Counted from the first letter of the stretch, positions 1 to 6,194 are shown. The stretch: DNA of 6,194 nt from an uncultured Eubacteriales bacterium (GCA_900321145.1 ONVB01000342.1:1-6194), one strand, 5' to 3'. A program made the numbers and translations. Notes: a model not told the origin generated them from the letters alone.

Positions 1-1230
1 ACTACGATCAACACTACTTCGGTAAAAGAGGGTAACACGCCTACCCATGCAACCCCTACCAAGGCCAAGACCGCAGAGTTCTCCTATACATTTGCTGGAT
101 GGACACCGACTATAGTTAGGGCAACCAGGAACGCAACCTATACCGCAATCTATACACAAACCAGAAACAAGTACACAATAACCTGGGTGGACGATGAAGG
201 TAAAACCATCGACACAACAGAGGTTGAGTACGGACAGGTTCCCGTGCATGATGATGCAGTAAAGGAAAAGGATGCGGAGTATACTTATACCTTCAAGGGA
301 TGGGATCCCGAGCCGGTGGCTGTTACCGGAGCGGCAACCTATAAGGCTACCTTTGACAATGAGAAGAATAAGTACAAGGTAAGCTTTGTGGATGAGGATG
401 GTTCAACAGTTCTCAAGGCCGCAGAGGAATATGATTACGGAACGTCACCTGAGGATATAGCTCAGCCGAAGACACCTACCAAGGAGAAGACGGATCAGTA
501 TAGCTACGAATTCGCAGGGTGGAGTCCGGAGCTTAAAGAGGTCACTGAGGACGCGGTTTATACTGCTACATATACCGATTCTGTAAATAAATACTCAGTA
601 ACCTTTGTGGATGATGACGGCTCGACTGTTCTCAAGGAAGCTAAGGAGTATGAGTACGGAACTCCGGCTGACTTGGTCGAGAAGCCTGATGATCCGGAGA
701 AGGCAGCGGATGATGAATACACTTATTCATTTGACAAGTGGAATCCCGAGATCACTGACGTTATAGCAGACAAGATATATAAGGCCGTATATACGGCAGT
801 CAAGAATAAGTACACAGTAACCTTTGTGGACGAAGACGGCGAAACCGTGCTGAAAGAGGCGCAGGAATATGAGTACGGTACACCGGCAGGAGATATCGAG
901 GTTCCCGCCAATCCGACGAAGGAAGGAAATGCGGAGTTCTCATATACTTTTGCGGGCTGGTCGCCTGAGATAGATCAGGTTACAAAGAACATAACCTATA
1001 GGGCAGCATACAATGAGGTAAAGAATAAGTATTCCATTACGTTTATGCAGGCTGACGGGAAGACGGTATACGTTGAGAATACGTATGATTACGGTACGGC
1101 TCCCGAGGACATCAAAATACCCGAAGGACCGGAGAAAGCAGCGGATGACGAGCATGTATATACCTTTATAGGCTGGAGTCCCGAGATAGATGTCGTATCC
1201 GAAGATGTAGTATATATCCCTCAGTACAAG
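1..1230 (+). repeat. Six tandem protein repeats (one partial) in the surface protein
   Basis: Repeat units begin at each NKY codon triplet: partial R1 1-165, R2 166-366, R3 367-585, R4 586-804, R5 805-1023 and R6 1024 to about 1230. R3, R4 and R5 are each exactly 219 nt (73 codons), while R2 is 201 nt (67 codons), with about two residues missing before its YG and four between YG and the YTF core. Conservation is clear in protein and weaker in DNA, with many synonymous differences, so these are old duplications and not a fresh array. R1 is the most divergent: it has KEG where the others have YG, and Arg at positions where R2 has Val and Gly. Confidence 0.9.
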
Positions 1231-1515
1231 ACTGAAGATAAGCCGGAGGAGGTTATTACCGAGGAGGCAACCGAAGCCGCAGATCTTACGACCGAGGAGG
1301 TAACAACCGAGACAACAACCGAGGCGACAACAACACAGGCAGCGACCACACAGGCACCTGCAACCGGCACAAATGTAGAGACAGTCAAGACCGGTGATGA
1401 TTCCGCATCGATGCTTAAGATATGCTTCATACTCATGATGCTTTCGGCGCTTTCGATGGTTGGAATCCTGGCAGTAAGCTATTTCGGAAGAAGAAGTAAA
1501 GAAAAAGACGAGTGA
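1..1515 (+). CDS. Repeat-rich cell-surface protein with sortase-type C-terminus (5' partial)
   Basis: Frame 1 is open from the first base to the TGA at 1513-1515, giving 504 visible residues; the true start and signal peptide lie upstream, so the internal ATG at 187 is not the start. The visible part is one partial and five complete tandem repeats (1-1230) resembling the Listeria-Bacteroides/InlB B-type family. Typical repeat features are an NKYxVTFVDEDG opening, a YG turn, and a YTFxGWxPE core followed by VTxxxxYxAxY. A Thr/Glu/Ala-rich stalk follows (about 1231-1383), then VKTGD (1384-1398), a 25-residue hydrophobic segment (1411-1485) and a basic tail starting GRRSK. This order matches Gram-positive wall-anchored proteins, with the N-terminal part outside the cell. 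The exact role, such as adhesion or a spacer for an upstream domain, cannot be told because the functional head is missing. The hairpin at 1545-1577 ends the gene. I am sure of the class of protein, not of its function. Confidence 0.9.
   Translation, partial: TTINTTSVKEGNTPTHATPTKAKTAEFSYTFAGWTPTIVRATRNATYTAIYTQTRNKYTITWVDDEGKTIDTTEVEYGQVPVHDDAVKEKDAEYTYTFKGWDPEPVAVTGAATYKATFDNEKNKYKVSFVDEDGSTVLKAAEEYDYGTSPEDIAQPKTPTKEKTDQYSYEFAGWSPELKEVTEDAVYTATYTDSVNKYSVTFVDDDGSTVLKEAKEYEYGTPADLVEKPDDPEKAADDEYTYSFDKWNPEITDVIADKIYKAVYTAVKNKYTVTFVDEDGETVLKEAQEYEYGTPAGDIEVPANPTKEGNAEFSYTFAGWSPEIDQVTKNITYRAAYNEVKNKYSITFMQADGKTVYVENTYDYGTAPEDIKIPEGPEKAADDEHVYTFIGWSPEIDVVSEDVVYIPQYKTEDKPEEVITEEATEAADLTTEEVTTETTTEATTTQAATTQAPATGTNVETVKTGDDSASMLKICFILMMLSALSMVGILAVSYFGRRSKEKDE
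1384..1515 (+). other. Sortase-like sorting signal: VKTGD motif, membrane segment, basic tail
   Basis: VKTGD is encoded at 1384-1398. It is followed by a short polar linker, a 25-residue hydrophobic stretch (1411-1485) rich in Leu, Met, Ile and Val, and a tail with RR and two Lys. The spacing and order are those of a cell-wall sorting signal. The canonical LPxTG Leu-Pro is replaced by Thr-Val, so the motif is x-V-K-T-G-D. TG-D forms of this kind occur in surface proteins of gut Firmicutes. No sortase gene is in the window. The alternative is a plain single-pass membrane anchor. Confidence 0.65.
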
Positions 1516-1544
1516 TAGGTTTCACACGTATATTATGCGATTTC

Positions 1545-1582
1545 AAAGACGGCATCTCATATCGGGATGCTGTCTTTTTTCT
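1545..1582 (+). terminator. Intrinsic terminator after the surface protein gene
   Basis: The left arm 1545-1556 pairs with 1566-1577 over 12 positions, 11 Watson-Crick and one G-U, around a 9-nt loop. The right arm runs into a T tract (1575-1580). The hairpin begins 29 nt after the stop codon. It separates the surface protein from the next transcription unit. Confidence 0.9.
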
Positions 1583-1603
1583 TCATTTACTTGAATATTA
1601 CGA

Positions 1604-1632
1604 TGGAAATGCAAGGTTTTTTATGGTATAAT
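1604..1632 (+). promoter_or_regulatory. Sigma-A-type promoter with extended -10 for the GIY-YIG/GGDEF unit
   Basis: The -10 is a perfect TATAAT at 1627-1632, preceded by TGG (1624-1626), which gives the TGn extended -10. The -35 is TGGAAA at 1604-1609, matching TTGACA at four of six positions, with a 17-nt spacer. It lies just after the upstream terminator. The expected transcript start is near 1639, leaving a leader of about 50 nt before the chosen ATG at 1690. Confidence 0.8.
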
Positions 1633-1689
1633 ATGTAACGGTAGTGTGTTTTGGTGAATGATTGGCAGTTTTTAAAGTGGGGAACGATG

Positions 1690-1959
1690 ATGAATTATAC
1701 CTACCTTGTAGAGTGTGCGGACGGAACTCTTTACTGTGGCTGGACAAATGACATAGACAAGAGGATGAAAGCTCACAATGAGGGCAAGGGGGCCAAGTAC
1801 ACAAGAAGCAGACTTCCGGTCAGGCTTGTGTACTTTGAGACATTTGACACTAAAGAAGAGGCAATGAGCAGGGAGTATTATATCAAGCGGATGTCAAGGG
1901 ATGAAAAGCTGAACTTGTTAAGAACGGATAAAAGGAGAGAAAAAGAGGAGGGATTTTGA
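1690..1959 (+). CDS. GIY-YIG domain protein, UPF0213/YhbQ-like (89 aa)
   Basis: This is a small single-domain GIY-YIG protein. The first motif is YTYLV (residues 3-7) and the second is YCGWT (15-19). They are followed by an Arg-containing helix KRMKAHN (24-30), the family-typical GKGAKYTR (32-39), and a Glu (62) in the SREYYIKRMSR helix that matches the metal-binding Glu of the GIY-YIG fold. The second tyrosine, Arg25 and Glu62 are all present, so the active site looks intact. Length fits the 80-100 residue UPF0213 group, whose members are nuclease-like with a poorly defined cellular role, probably nucleic-acid cleavage or repair in the cytosol. I chose the ATG at 1690 because GGGGA (1679-1683) lies 6 nt upstream and the domain starts at once; a TTG at 1651 would add 13 residues with no family match. 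The stop directly abuts the next gene's ATG. Confidence 0.9.
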   Translation: MNYTYLVECADGTLYCGWTNDIDKRMKAHNEGKGAKYTRSRLPVRLVYFETFDTKEEAMSREYYIKRMSRDEKLNLLRTDKRREKEEGF

Positions 1960-3468
1960 ATGAACTATCAGTCATGGATCGAGAGGATTGACGGGATCGC
2001 AACTATTTATCAGTTTGATGTAATGTCGGACGGGACATTTGGAGAGATACGTCTGACAGCTGTCAACAGACAGAACAGGGCTATGCTTGCCATGCTGCCT
2101 GATGCGCCGGAGTTCTACCCGGGCATTCCGTATCGCAGCTACTGGCAGGATACCAATTTCGAGAATTATATATACAATGCTGCAAGCACATGTCAGCCGC
2201 TTTTTTCATACGAAAATTCACATGGGATGTGGCTTACGGGACTGTATGTTCCTGTCACGCCTCCCGATGTTCTTCCTGATGATGAAGAAGACAAGCCCGA
2301 GGATGTGGTAAAGACGCTTTATTGCCTGAATGTTATGACTTATTCGGATGAGCTTGAACCGAACACTATGGCTATGAAGTCCCCGGATGTGGTATATGCA
2401 GTGTCAGAGATAAGCGTAAAGCTGCATCAGACACATGAGTATTTTCAGGATATCACCAACACCGTTGCATACATAAAGGAGTTCAGCGGTGCCGAAAGAT
2501 GTGCGGTTTATACCGTGGATAAGAATACAAGAAAATGTTCTCTCATAACCTATGAAGGGCTTCAGAAGGAATTCATGGAGACACTGACAGGACAGATGAA
2601 ACGTTCTCCGTACGAGACTGCAGAGAAGTGGGAGGAGGATTTGGGCGACAGCAACTTCCTGCTTCTTGAGAACATCAAGGTAGTCGAGGAACTTGATCCT
2701 GTATGGTATCAGTCTCTTTTGGAAAATGACATACACAATATCATAATCAGCGCCATAAGATATAACCAGAGACTTGTGGGCTTTATCTGGGCCGCGAACT
2801 ATGATACCGCGAAGATGGCGCTGATCAAGGATACGCTTGAGCTCGCGTCTCTTCCGATAGCTTCGGTGGTTGCAAATCATCAGCTTATATCACGCCTGCA
2901 GCTTAAGAGCACAACCGACGAGCTGACACAGGTGGCAAACAGGATAGCATTTAACGATCGAATAGAGAGAGCGAATGCCGGAGAGCTTGCACTGCCGGAG
3001 AAAATGGGTATTGTTTCCGCTGACTTGAACGGCCTTAAGAAGGTAAATATCGACCAGGGACATGAGTCGGGCGACAGACTTATAAAGAGAGCAGCTTCTA
3101 TCCTCAAGATAGCACTCGGAGATTATGAGATATTCCGCGCGGGCGGTGATGAGTTTATAATCCTCTGTCCGAATATCGAAGAGGAGCAGCTGAACAGTCA
3201 GGTTGCACAGCTTCGCCAGCTTGCTGACAATGCAATGGATGTAAGCTTTGCAGTGGGAACAGCCTACTGCAAGGGAGAGTATGAGCTGAGTGCGGCAATC
3301 CAGGCGGCAGATGAGGATATGTATAAGGACAAGAAGAAGTACTATGACAGTCATCCCGAGATGGACAGGAGAAGACAGGGAAGGGATGAAAGCACCGATA
3401 ACGAGGAAGACACTGAAGCTTCGGGGAAGGAAGCAAGCGCGGAAGATACAGAAAACAACGAAGACTAA
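1960..3468 (+). CDS. Diguanylate cyclase: PAS-like + GAF-like + GGDEF (502 aa)
   Basis: This is a predicted cytosolic enzyme making cyclic di-GMP from two GTP; no signal peptide or membrane segment is visible. Residues 1 to about 145 form a PAS-like sensor region of a type seen in Lachnospiraceae GGDEF proteins, with an acidic insert near 103-116. Residues 148 to about 305 look like a GAF domain. The GGDEF domain runs from about 317 to 460. It has DELTQVANR (320-328), the metal Asp355 in DLNGLKK, substrate-binding Asn363 and Asp372 (GHESGD), an intact GGDEF at 395-399 (3142-3156), and DEDMYKDKK (451-459) near its end. The inhibitory RxxD site before the signature is absent; the equivalent residues are LGDY. 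A charged low-complexity tail (470-502) ends the protein. GGAGG (1947-1951) lies 8 nt before the ATG, which directly follows the GIY-YIG stop, implying co-transcription. The input signal is unknown. Confidence 0.93.
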   Translation: MNYQSWIERIDGIATIYQFDVMSDGTFGEIRLTAVNRQNRAMLAMLPDAPEFYPGIPYRSYWQDTNFENYIYNAASTCQPLFSYENSHGMWLTGLYVPVTPPDVLPDDEEDKPEDVVKTLYCLNVMTYSDELEPNTMAMKSPDVVYAVSEISVKLHQTHEYFQDITNTVAYIKEFSGAERCAVYTVDKNTRKCSLITYEGLQKEFMETLTGQMKRSPYETAEKWEEDLGDSNFLLLENIKVVEELDPVWYQSLLENDIHNIIISAIRYNQRLVGFIWAANYDTAKMALIKDTLELASLPIASVVANHQLISRLQLKSTTDELTQVANRIAFNDRIERANAGELALPEKMGIVSADLNGLKKVNIDQGHESGDRLIKRAASILKIALGDYEIFRAGGDEFIILCPNIEEEQLNSQVAQLRQLADNAMDVSFAVGTAYCKGEYELSAAIQAADEDMYKDKKKYYDSHPEMDRRRQGRDESTDNEEDTEASGKEASAEDTENNED

Positions 3469-3474
3469 ATGATC

Positions 3475-3507
3475 AGACTGCATCGAAAAACGGTGCAGTC
3501 TTTTTTT
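3475..3507 (+). terminator. Intrinsic terminator after the diguanylate cyclase gene
   Basis: Left arm 3475-3485 pairs with 3491-3501 over 11 positions, one of them G-U, around an AAAAA loop. The right arm continues into a run of seven T (3501-3507). It begins 7 nt after the TAA and closes the GIY-YIG/GGDEF unit before the his promoter. Confidence 0.93.
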
Positions 3508-3526
3508 GATACTGCTTGATTAGGTG

Positions 3527-3555
3527 TTGAGTTTGGCTGTGCTTTGTGGTAAAAT
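3527..3555 (+). promoter_or_regulatory. Sigma-A-type promoter with extended -10 for the his operon
   Basis: The -35 is TTGAGT (3527-3532), matching TTGACA at four of six positions, followed by a 17-nt spacer and the -10 TAAAAT (3550-3555). TGG at 3547-3549 gives a TGn extended -10, the same design as the promoter at 1604-1632. The transcript should start near 3562, about 40 nt before the hisZ GTG. That is too short for a T-box or a leader-peptide attenuator. Confidence 0.75.
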
Positions 3556-3602
3556 AACTGTTCATTGTGTTGATATATAAAGCATTGATCAGGAGGAAAG
3601 CT

Positions 3603-4826
3603 GTGAGTAAGAATCTGCTTCATACGCCCGAGGGCGTGAGAGATGTGTATGATACTGAATGTGCGCGGAAGAGATACGCTATGGAAAGGATAAAGGACGT
3701 GCTTCATTCTTTCGGATGCCGCGACATAGAGACGCCGTCTTTCGAGTATTTTGATATATTTAACATGGATACCGGTTCGGCACCGTCAAATGAGATGTAC
3801 AAGTTCTTCGACAGGGAGAATAACACTCTTGTTTTAAGACCGGATTTTACGCCGAGTGTGGCAAGATGTGCCGCGAAGTACTATGCGGAGGAACAGCTTC
3901 CGTTAAGACTTACCTATGAAGGAAGCGCATTCATCAACGCTCATCAGCATCAGGGCAAGCTCTCTGAGTTTACTCAGATAGGAGCTGAGTTTATAAATGA
4001 CGATTCATCTGCGGCGGATGCTGAGATAGTAGCCTGCGTTACCGAGTGTATGCTTGCGGTGGGCTTAAAGGAGTTTCAGATAGAGCTTTCGAATGTGGAC
4101 TTCTTCAGGGGACTGATCGATGAGGCAGGACTTGATGAGGAAACTGCCGAGAGGATAAGGGAATTTATACATGCGAAGAACTTCTACGGACTTTCGGCTT
4201 ATGTGGATAAGCTGGACATTTCCGAGGATATAAAGAGAGCGATAACCGGCTTTGAAGGCCTTTTTGGCGGAGTGGAAACGCTCGATAAAGCGGCGGTTTT
4301 GGTGAAGAACGGCACCTCGCTTGAAGCTGTTGAGAGGCTCAGACGTGTGTATGCCGCTATCGAAGCGTACGGATATGGTGATTATGTGAGCTTCGACCTC
4401 TCGATGATAAACAGATATAATTATTATACAGGCATAGTGTTCAGGGCTTATACCTACGGAACCGGAGATGCGGTGGTGAAGGGCGGAAGGTATAATCACC
4501 TGCTTGCAAAGTTTGGCAAGGAAGCACCGTCGGTAGGCTTTTCGGTATATGTGGATGATCTGATGAATGCACTCACAAGGAACAGGATCGAGCTTGACGT
4601 GGATATATTGAACGAGCTTATCTTATATGAGCGTGAGCAGCAGGCAGAGGCTATAAAGCTTGCTACGGACTTAAGGAGTGAGGGCAGGCGGGTTGAGCTT
4701 GTAAGGAAGTCAGCCAGATTTTCCATAGACGATTACAGAGAGTACGCATCGAGGATGCATATAAGAAATATATATAAGATCAGGGAGGATGGCAGTCATG
4801 AGATACTTGACATTTGCGCTGGCTAA
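3603..4826 (+). CDS. hisZ: ATP phosphoribosyltransferase regulatory subunit HisZ (407 aa)
   Basis: HisZ is a paralogue of histidyl-tRNA synthetase that has lost charging activity. It joins short-form HisG in the cytosol to make active, histidine-inhibited ATP phosphoribosyltransferase. The synthetase fold shows in the HTPEGVRD start, the motif-2-like LRPDFTPSVAR (78-88), YYTGIVF (274-280) and GGRY (294-297). Two things separate it from HisS. First, the LVRGLDYY motif reads MINRYNYY, placing Asn270 where the synthetase has its catalytic Arg. Second, hisG follows directly. Residues from about 335 to the end, with an AIKLATDLRSEGRRVELV stretch, look like a reduced remnant of the synthetase anticodon-binding domain; length is within the usual HisZ range. 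The start is GTG at 3603: AGGAGG (3591-3596) sits 6 nt upstream, and the earlier in-frame GTG at 3567 has no such site and would place that ribosome site inside the gene. It overlaps hisG by 29 nt. Confidence 0.93.
   Translation: MSKNLLHTPEGVRDVYDTECARKRYAMERIKDVLHSFGCRDIETPSFEYFDIFNMDTGSAPSNEMYKFFDRENNTLVLRPDFTPSVARCAAKYYAEEQLPLRLTYEGSAFINAHQHQGKLSEFTQIGAEFINDDSSAADAEIVACVTECMLAVGLKEFQIELSNVDFFRGLIDEAGLDEETAERIREFIHAKNFYGLSAYVDKLDISEDIKRAITGFEGLFGGVETLDKAAVLVKNGTSLEAVERLRRVYAAIEAYGYGDYVSFDLSMINRYNYYTGIVFRAYTYGTGDAVVKGGRYNHLLAKFGKEAPSVGFSVYVDDLMNALTRNRIELDVDILNELILYEREQQAEAIKLATDLRSEGRRVELVRKSARFSIDDYREYASRMHIRNIYKIREDGSHEILDICAG
4782..4800 (+). promoter_or_regulatory. Ribosome binding site that decides the hisG start
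   Basis: AGGGAGG (4782-4788) lies inside the last codons of hisZ. It directly touches the ATG at 4789, so no spacer would exist for that start. It is 9 nt from the ATG at 4798, a normal distance. This favours 4798, which also puts the family-typical FALAKGRL at residues 6-13. Confidence 0.75.
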
Positions 4827-5442
4827 GGGAAGGCTTGCGAAGAAGACTTTAAAGCTCTTCGAGGAGATGGGTATCGACTGTCACGAAGCACTTGATCCGG
4901 ATACCAGGAAGCTTATCTTCATAAATGAGGAGCATAAGCTGAGGTTCTTCCTGGCGAAGGCTTCGGATGTGCCGACCTATGTGGAGTACGGAGCTGCGGA
5001 CTGCGGAGTGGTCGGGCTTGATACCATACTCGAGGAGGGCAGGAGCCTGTATGAGGTTATGGATCTCGGTTTCGGCAAGTGCAGGATGTGTGTATGCGGT
5101 CCTGAAAGTGCAAGAGAGCTCTTAAAGAGAAATGAGATAATACGTGTAGCGAGCAAGTACCCGAACATAGCCAAGAACTACTTCTTTGAGAAGAAGAACC
5201 AGACGGTGGAGATCATCAAGCTGAACGGCTCTGTGGAGCTTGCACCGATAGTGGACTTAGCCGAGGTGATAGTAGATATAGTCGAAACCGGATCAACCTT
5301 GAAGGAGAACGGGCTTACCGTGCTTGAGGAGATATGTCCTCTGTCGGCAAGGGTGGTTGTCAACCGCGTCAGCCTGAAGCTTGAGCACGACAGGATCAAG
5401 GGACTGCTTGACAAGATAAATGAGCTTATCAGCAATGACTGA
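4798..5442 (+). CDS. hisG: ATP phosphoribosyltransferase catalytic subunit, short form HisG (214 aa)
   Basis: HisG joins ATP and phosphoribosyl pyrophosphate to give N1-phosphoribosyl-ATP, the committed first step of histidine synthesis. Family marks are FALAKGRLAKKT near the N-terminus, ADCGVVGLDTILE in the middle, and the PRPP-binding loop DIVETGSTLKENGL (residues 160-173). The protein ends soon after that loop. It therefore lacks the C-terminal ACT-like regulatory domain of the roughly 300-residue long form and belongs to the short type that needs HisZ for activity and histidine feedback. This agrees with hisZ directly upstream. The first 29 nt lie inside the hisZ coding end in another frame, suggesting translational coupling and matched subunit amounts. 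A start at 4789 would add three residues but has no ribosome site spacing. Confidence 0.97.
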   Translation: MRYLTFALAKGRLAKKTLKLFEEMGIDCHEALDPDTRKLIFINEEHKLRFFLAKASDVPTYVEYGAADCGVVGLDTILEEGRSLYEVMDLGFGKCRMCVCGPESARELLKRNEIIRVASKYPNIAKNYFFEKKNQTVEIIKLNGSVELAPIVDLAEVIVDIVETGSTLKENGLTVLEEICPLSARVVVNRVSLKLEHDRIKGLLDKINELISND

Positions 5443-5495
5443 TACAGTTCGGCGATAGATAAAGTATTGTATGTTTTATGATCGGAGGATATAGG

Positions 5496-6194
5496 ATGAG
5501 GATCGTTAAATTAGATGAGACAAGCAAGAAGGACCTGCTTAGCAATCTGCTTAAGAGAAGCCCCGACAACTATGGGGAGTATGAGAAGACTGTAAAAGAG
5601 ATAGTTGAGGATGTGCATGTGAATAAGGATGCGGCACTCCTCAAGTATACCGAGAAGTTCGATCACGCGAAGCTTACCGGTGAGACCATGAAGGTGACAA
5701 AGGCTGAGATCGATGAGGCTTACAAGTCTGTTGACGAGGAGCTTCTCGGCGTTATCAGAAGAGCCATAAAGAATGTAAAGGACTTCCACGAGAAGCAGAA
5801 GCAGAGAAGCTGGTTTGATACCGATAAGAAGGGCATCATGCTCGGACAGAAGGTGACCGCCTTAGAGAAGGTCGGAGTATATGTGCCGGGCGGTAAGGCA
5901 GCTTATCCTTCTTCGGTGCTGATGAATGTCATTCCTGCCAAGGTAGCGGGTGTCGACAGGATTATCATGACTACTCCGTGCAACAGTGAAGGTGTGGTTT
6001 ATCCCATGACATTGGTTGCCGCAAATGAGGCGGGAGTTGACGAGATATATAAGGCGGGTGGAGCGCAGGCGATTGCTGCGCTTGCATACGGTACAGAGAC
6101 CATCCCTAAGGTGGACAAGATAGTCGGCCCGGGAAATATATTCGTAGCGCTTGCAAAGCGTGCGGTATTCGGACATGTGAGCATAGATTCCGTG
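5496..6194 (+). CDS. hisD: Histidinol dehydrogenase HisD (3' partial, first 233 residues)
   Basis: HisD is a zinc enzyme that oxidises L-histidinol to L-histidine in two NAD-dependent steps, the end of the pathway. The frame is open from the ATG at 5496 to the window end with no stop. It shows VGVYVPGGKAAYPSSVLMN (about residues 126-144), followed by IPAKVAGV, GGAQAIAALAYGTETI and VDKIVGPGN (about 209-217), all strongly typical of HisD. The window ends at IDSV, just before the expected AGPSE active-site segment, so the zinc and catalytic His/Glu residues cannot be checked. Full-length HisD is normally about 430 residues, so a little over half is visible. GGAGG (5484-5488) sits 7 nt before the ATG. 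A 53-nt gap separates it from hisG, with no clear terminator or promoter, so it is most likely in the same operon. Confidence 0.97.
   Translation, partial: MRIVKLDETSKKDLLSNLLKRSPDNYGEYEKTVKEIVEDVHVNKDAALLKYTEKFDHAKLTGETMKVTKAEIDEAYKSVDEELLGVIRRAIKNVKDFHEKQKQRSWFDTDKKGIMLGQKVTALEKVGVYVPGGKAAYPSSVLMNVIPAKVAGVDRIIMTTPCNSEGVVYPMTLVAANEAGVDEIYKAGGAQAIAALAYGTETIPKVDKIVGPGNIFVALAKRAVFGHVSIDSV

Noticed and set aside
1..1230. CRISPR-like or satellite DNA array
   Set aside because: The periodicity of about 219 bp is a coding repeat in one open frame with conserved protein and diverged DNA; there are no short identical repeats with unique spacers.
1651..1689. Upstream TTG start for the GIY-YIG gene
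   Set aside because: It adds 13 residues outside the domain and has no ribosome site, while GGGGA is correctly placed for the ATG at 1690.
2404..2880. 158-codon open frame on the minus strand
   Set aside because: It mirrors the GAF-like part of the cyclase and resembles no protein family; the + strand protein explains this DNA fully.
2890..3483. 197-codon open frame on the minus strand across the GGDEF domain
   Set aside because: It is antisense to a well-supported GGDEF coding region, begins within the terminator area of that gene, has no ribosome site and shows no recognisable domain.
3574..3579. Second -10 box (TATATA) close to hisZ
   Set aside because: No -35 is found 16-18 nt upstream, and the start it would give leaves almost no room before the ribosome site.
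3567..3602. Upstream GTG start for hisZ
   Set aside because: It lies only about 5 nt after the predicted transcript start and would put the strong AGGAGG inside the gene; family homology begins at about the GTG at 3603.
3603..4826. Histidyl-tRNA synthetase (hisS) instead of hisZ
   Set aside because: The catalytic Arg motif is lost (Asn270), motif 2 has the HisZ form, the C-terminal domain is reduced, and the gene directly precedes short-form hisG.
5443..5495. Internal promoter or terminator between hisG and hisD
   Set aside because: The 53-nt gap holds only the hisD ribosome site; I see no paired -35/-10 boxes and no hairpin with a T tract.

Overview
The window reads as a chromosomal segment from a Gram-positive anaerobe of the class Clostridia, most likely a Lachnospiraceae-type gut or rumen bacterium. 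This is inferred from four things: a repeat-rich surface protein with a sortase-type tail, a cytosolic GGDEF protein of a kind common in that group, the split HisZ/short-HisG form of ATP phosphoribosyltransferase, and strong GGAGG ribosome binding sites with frequent AGA/AGG and ATA codons. No tRNA, rRNA, insertion sequence, integrase or CRISPR array is visible. All genes lie on the + strand and no gene-free stretch reaches 300 bases.

Region 1 (1-1582) is the 3' part of a large surface protein whose 5' end lies outside the window. It has one partial and five complete repeats of about 67-73 residues, a Thr/Glu-rich stalk, a VKTGD sorting-like motif, one membrane segment and a basic tail. A strong intrinsic terminator follows.

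Region 2 (about 1604-3507) is a two-gene transcription unit. A promoter with an extended -10 drives a small GIY-YIG domain protein (UPF0213/YhbQ type). This is followed with no intergenic base by a 502-residue diguanylate cyclase with a PAS-like region, a GAF-like region and a GGDEF domain. A second strong hairpin and T-tract closes the unit.

Region 3 (about 3527-6194) is the start of a histidine biosynthesis operon. A second extended -10 promoter is followed by hisZ (GTG start), hisG overlapping hisZ by 29 nt, and hisD, which is cut by the window end. HisZ and HisG together make ATP phosphoribosyltransferase, the first step of histidine synthesis, and HisD catalyses the last two oxidations.

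Nothing here is convincingly a new biological system. The points most worth a second look are the two-level organisation of the surface repeats with a non-canonical anchor motif, the tight pairing of a GIY-YIG protein with a diguanylate cyclase, and the missing RxxD inhibitory site in that cyclase.
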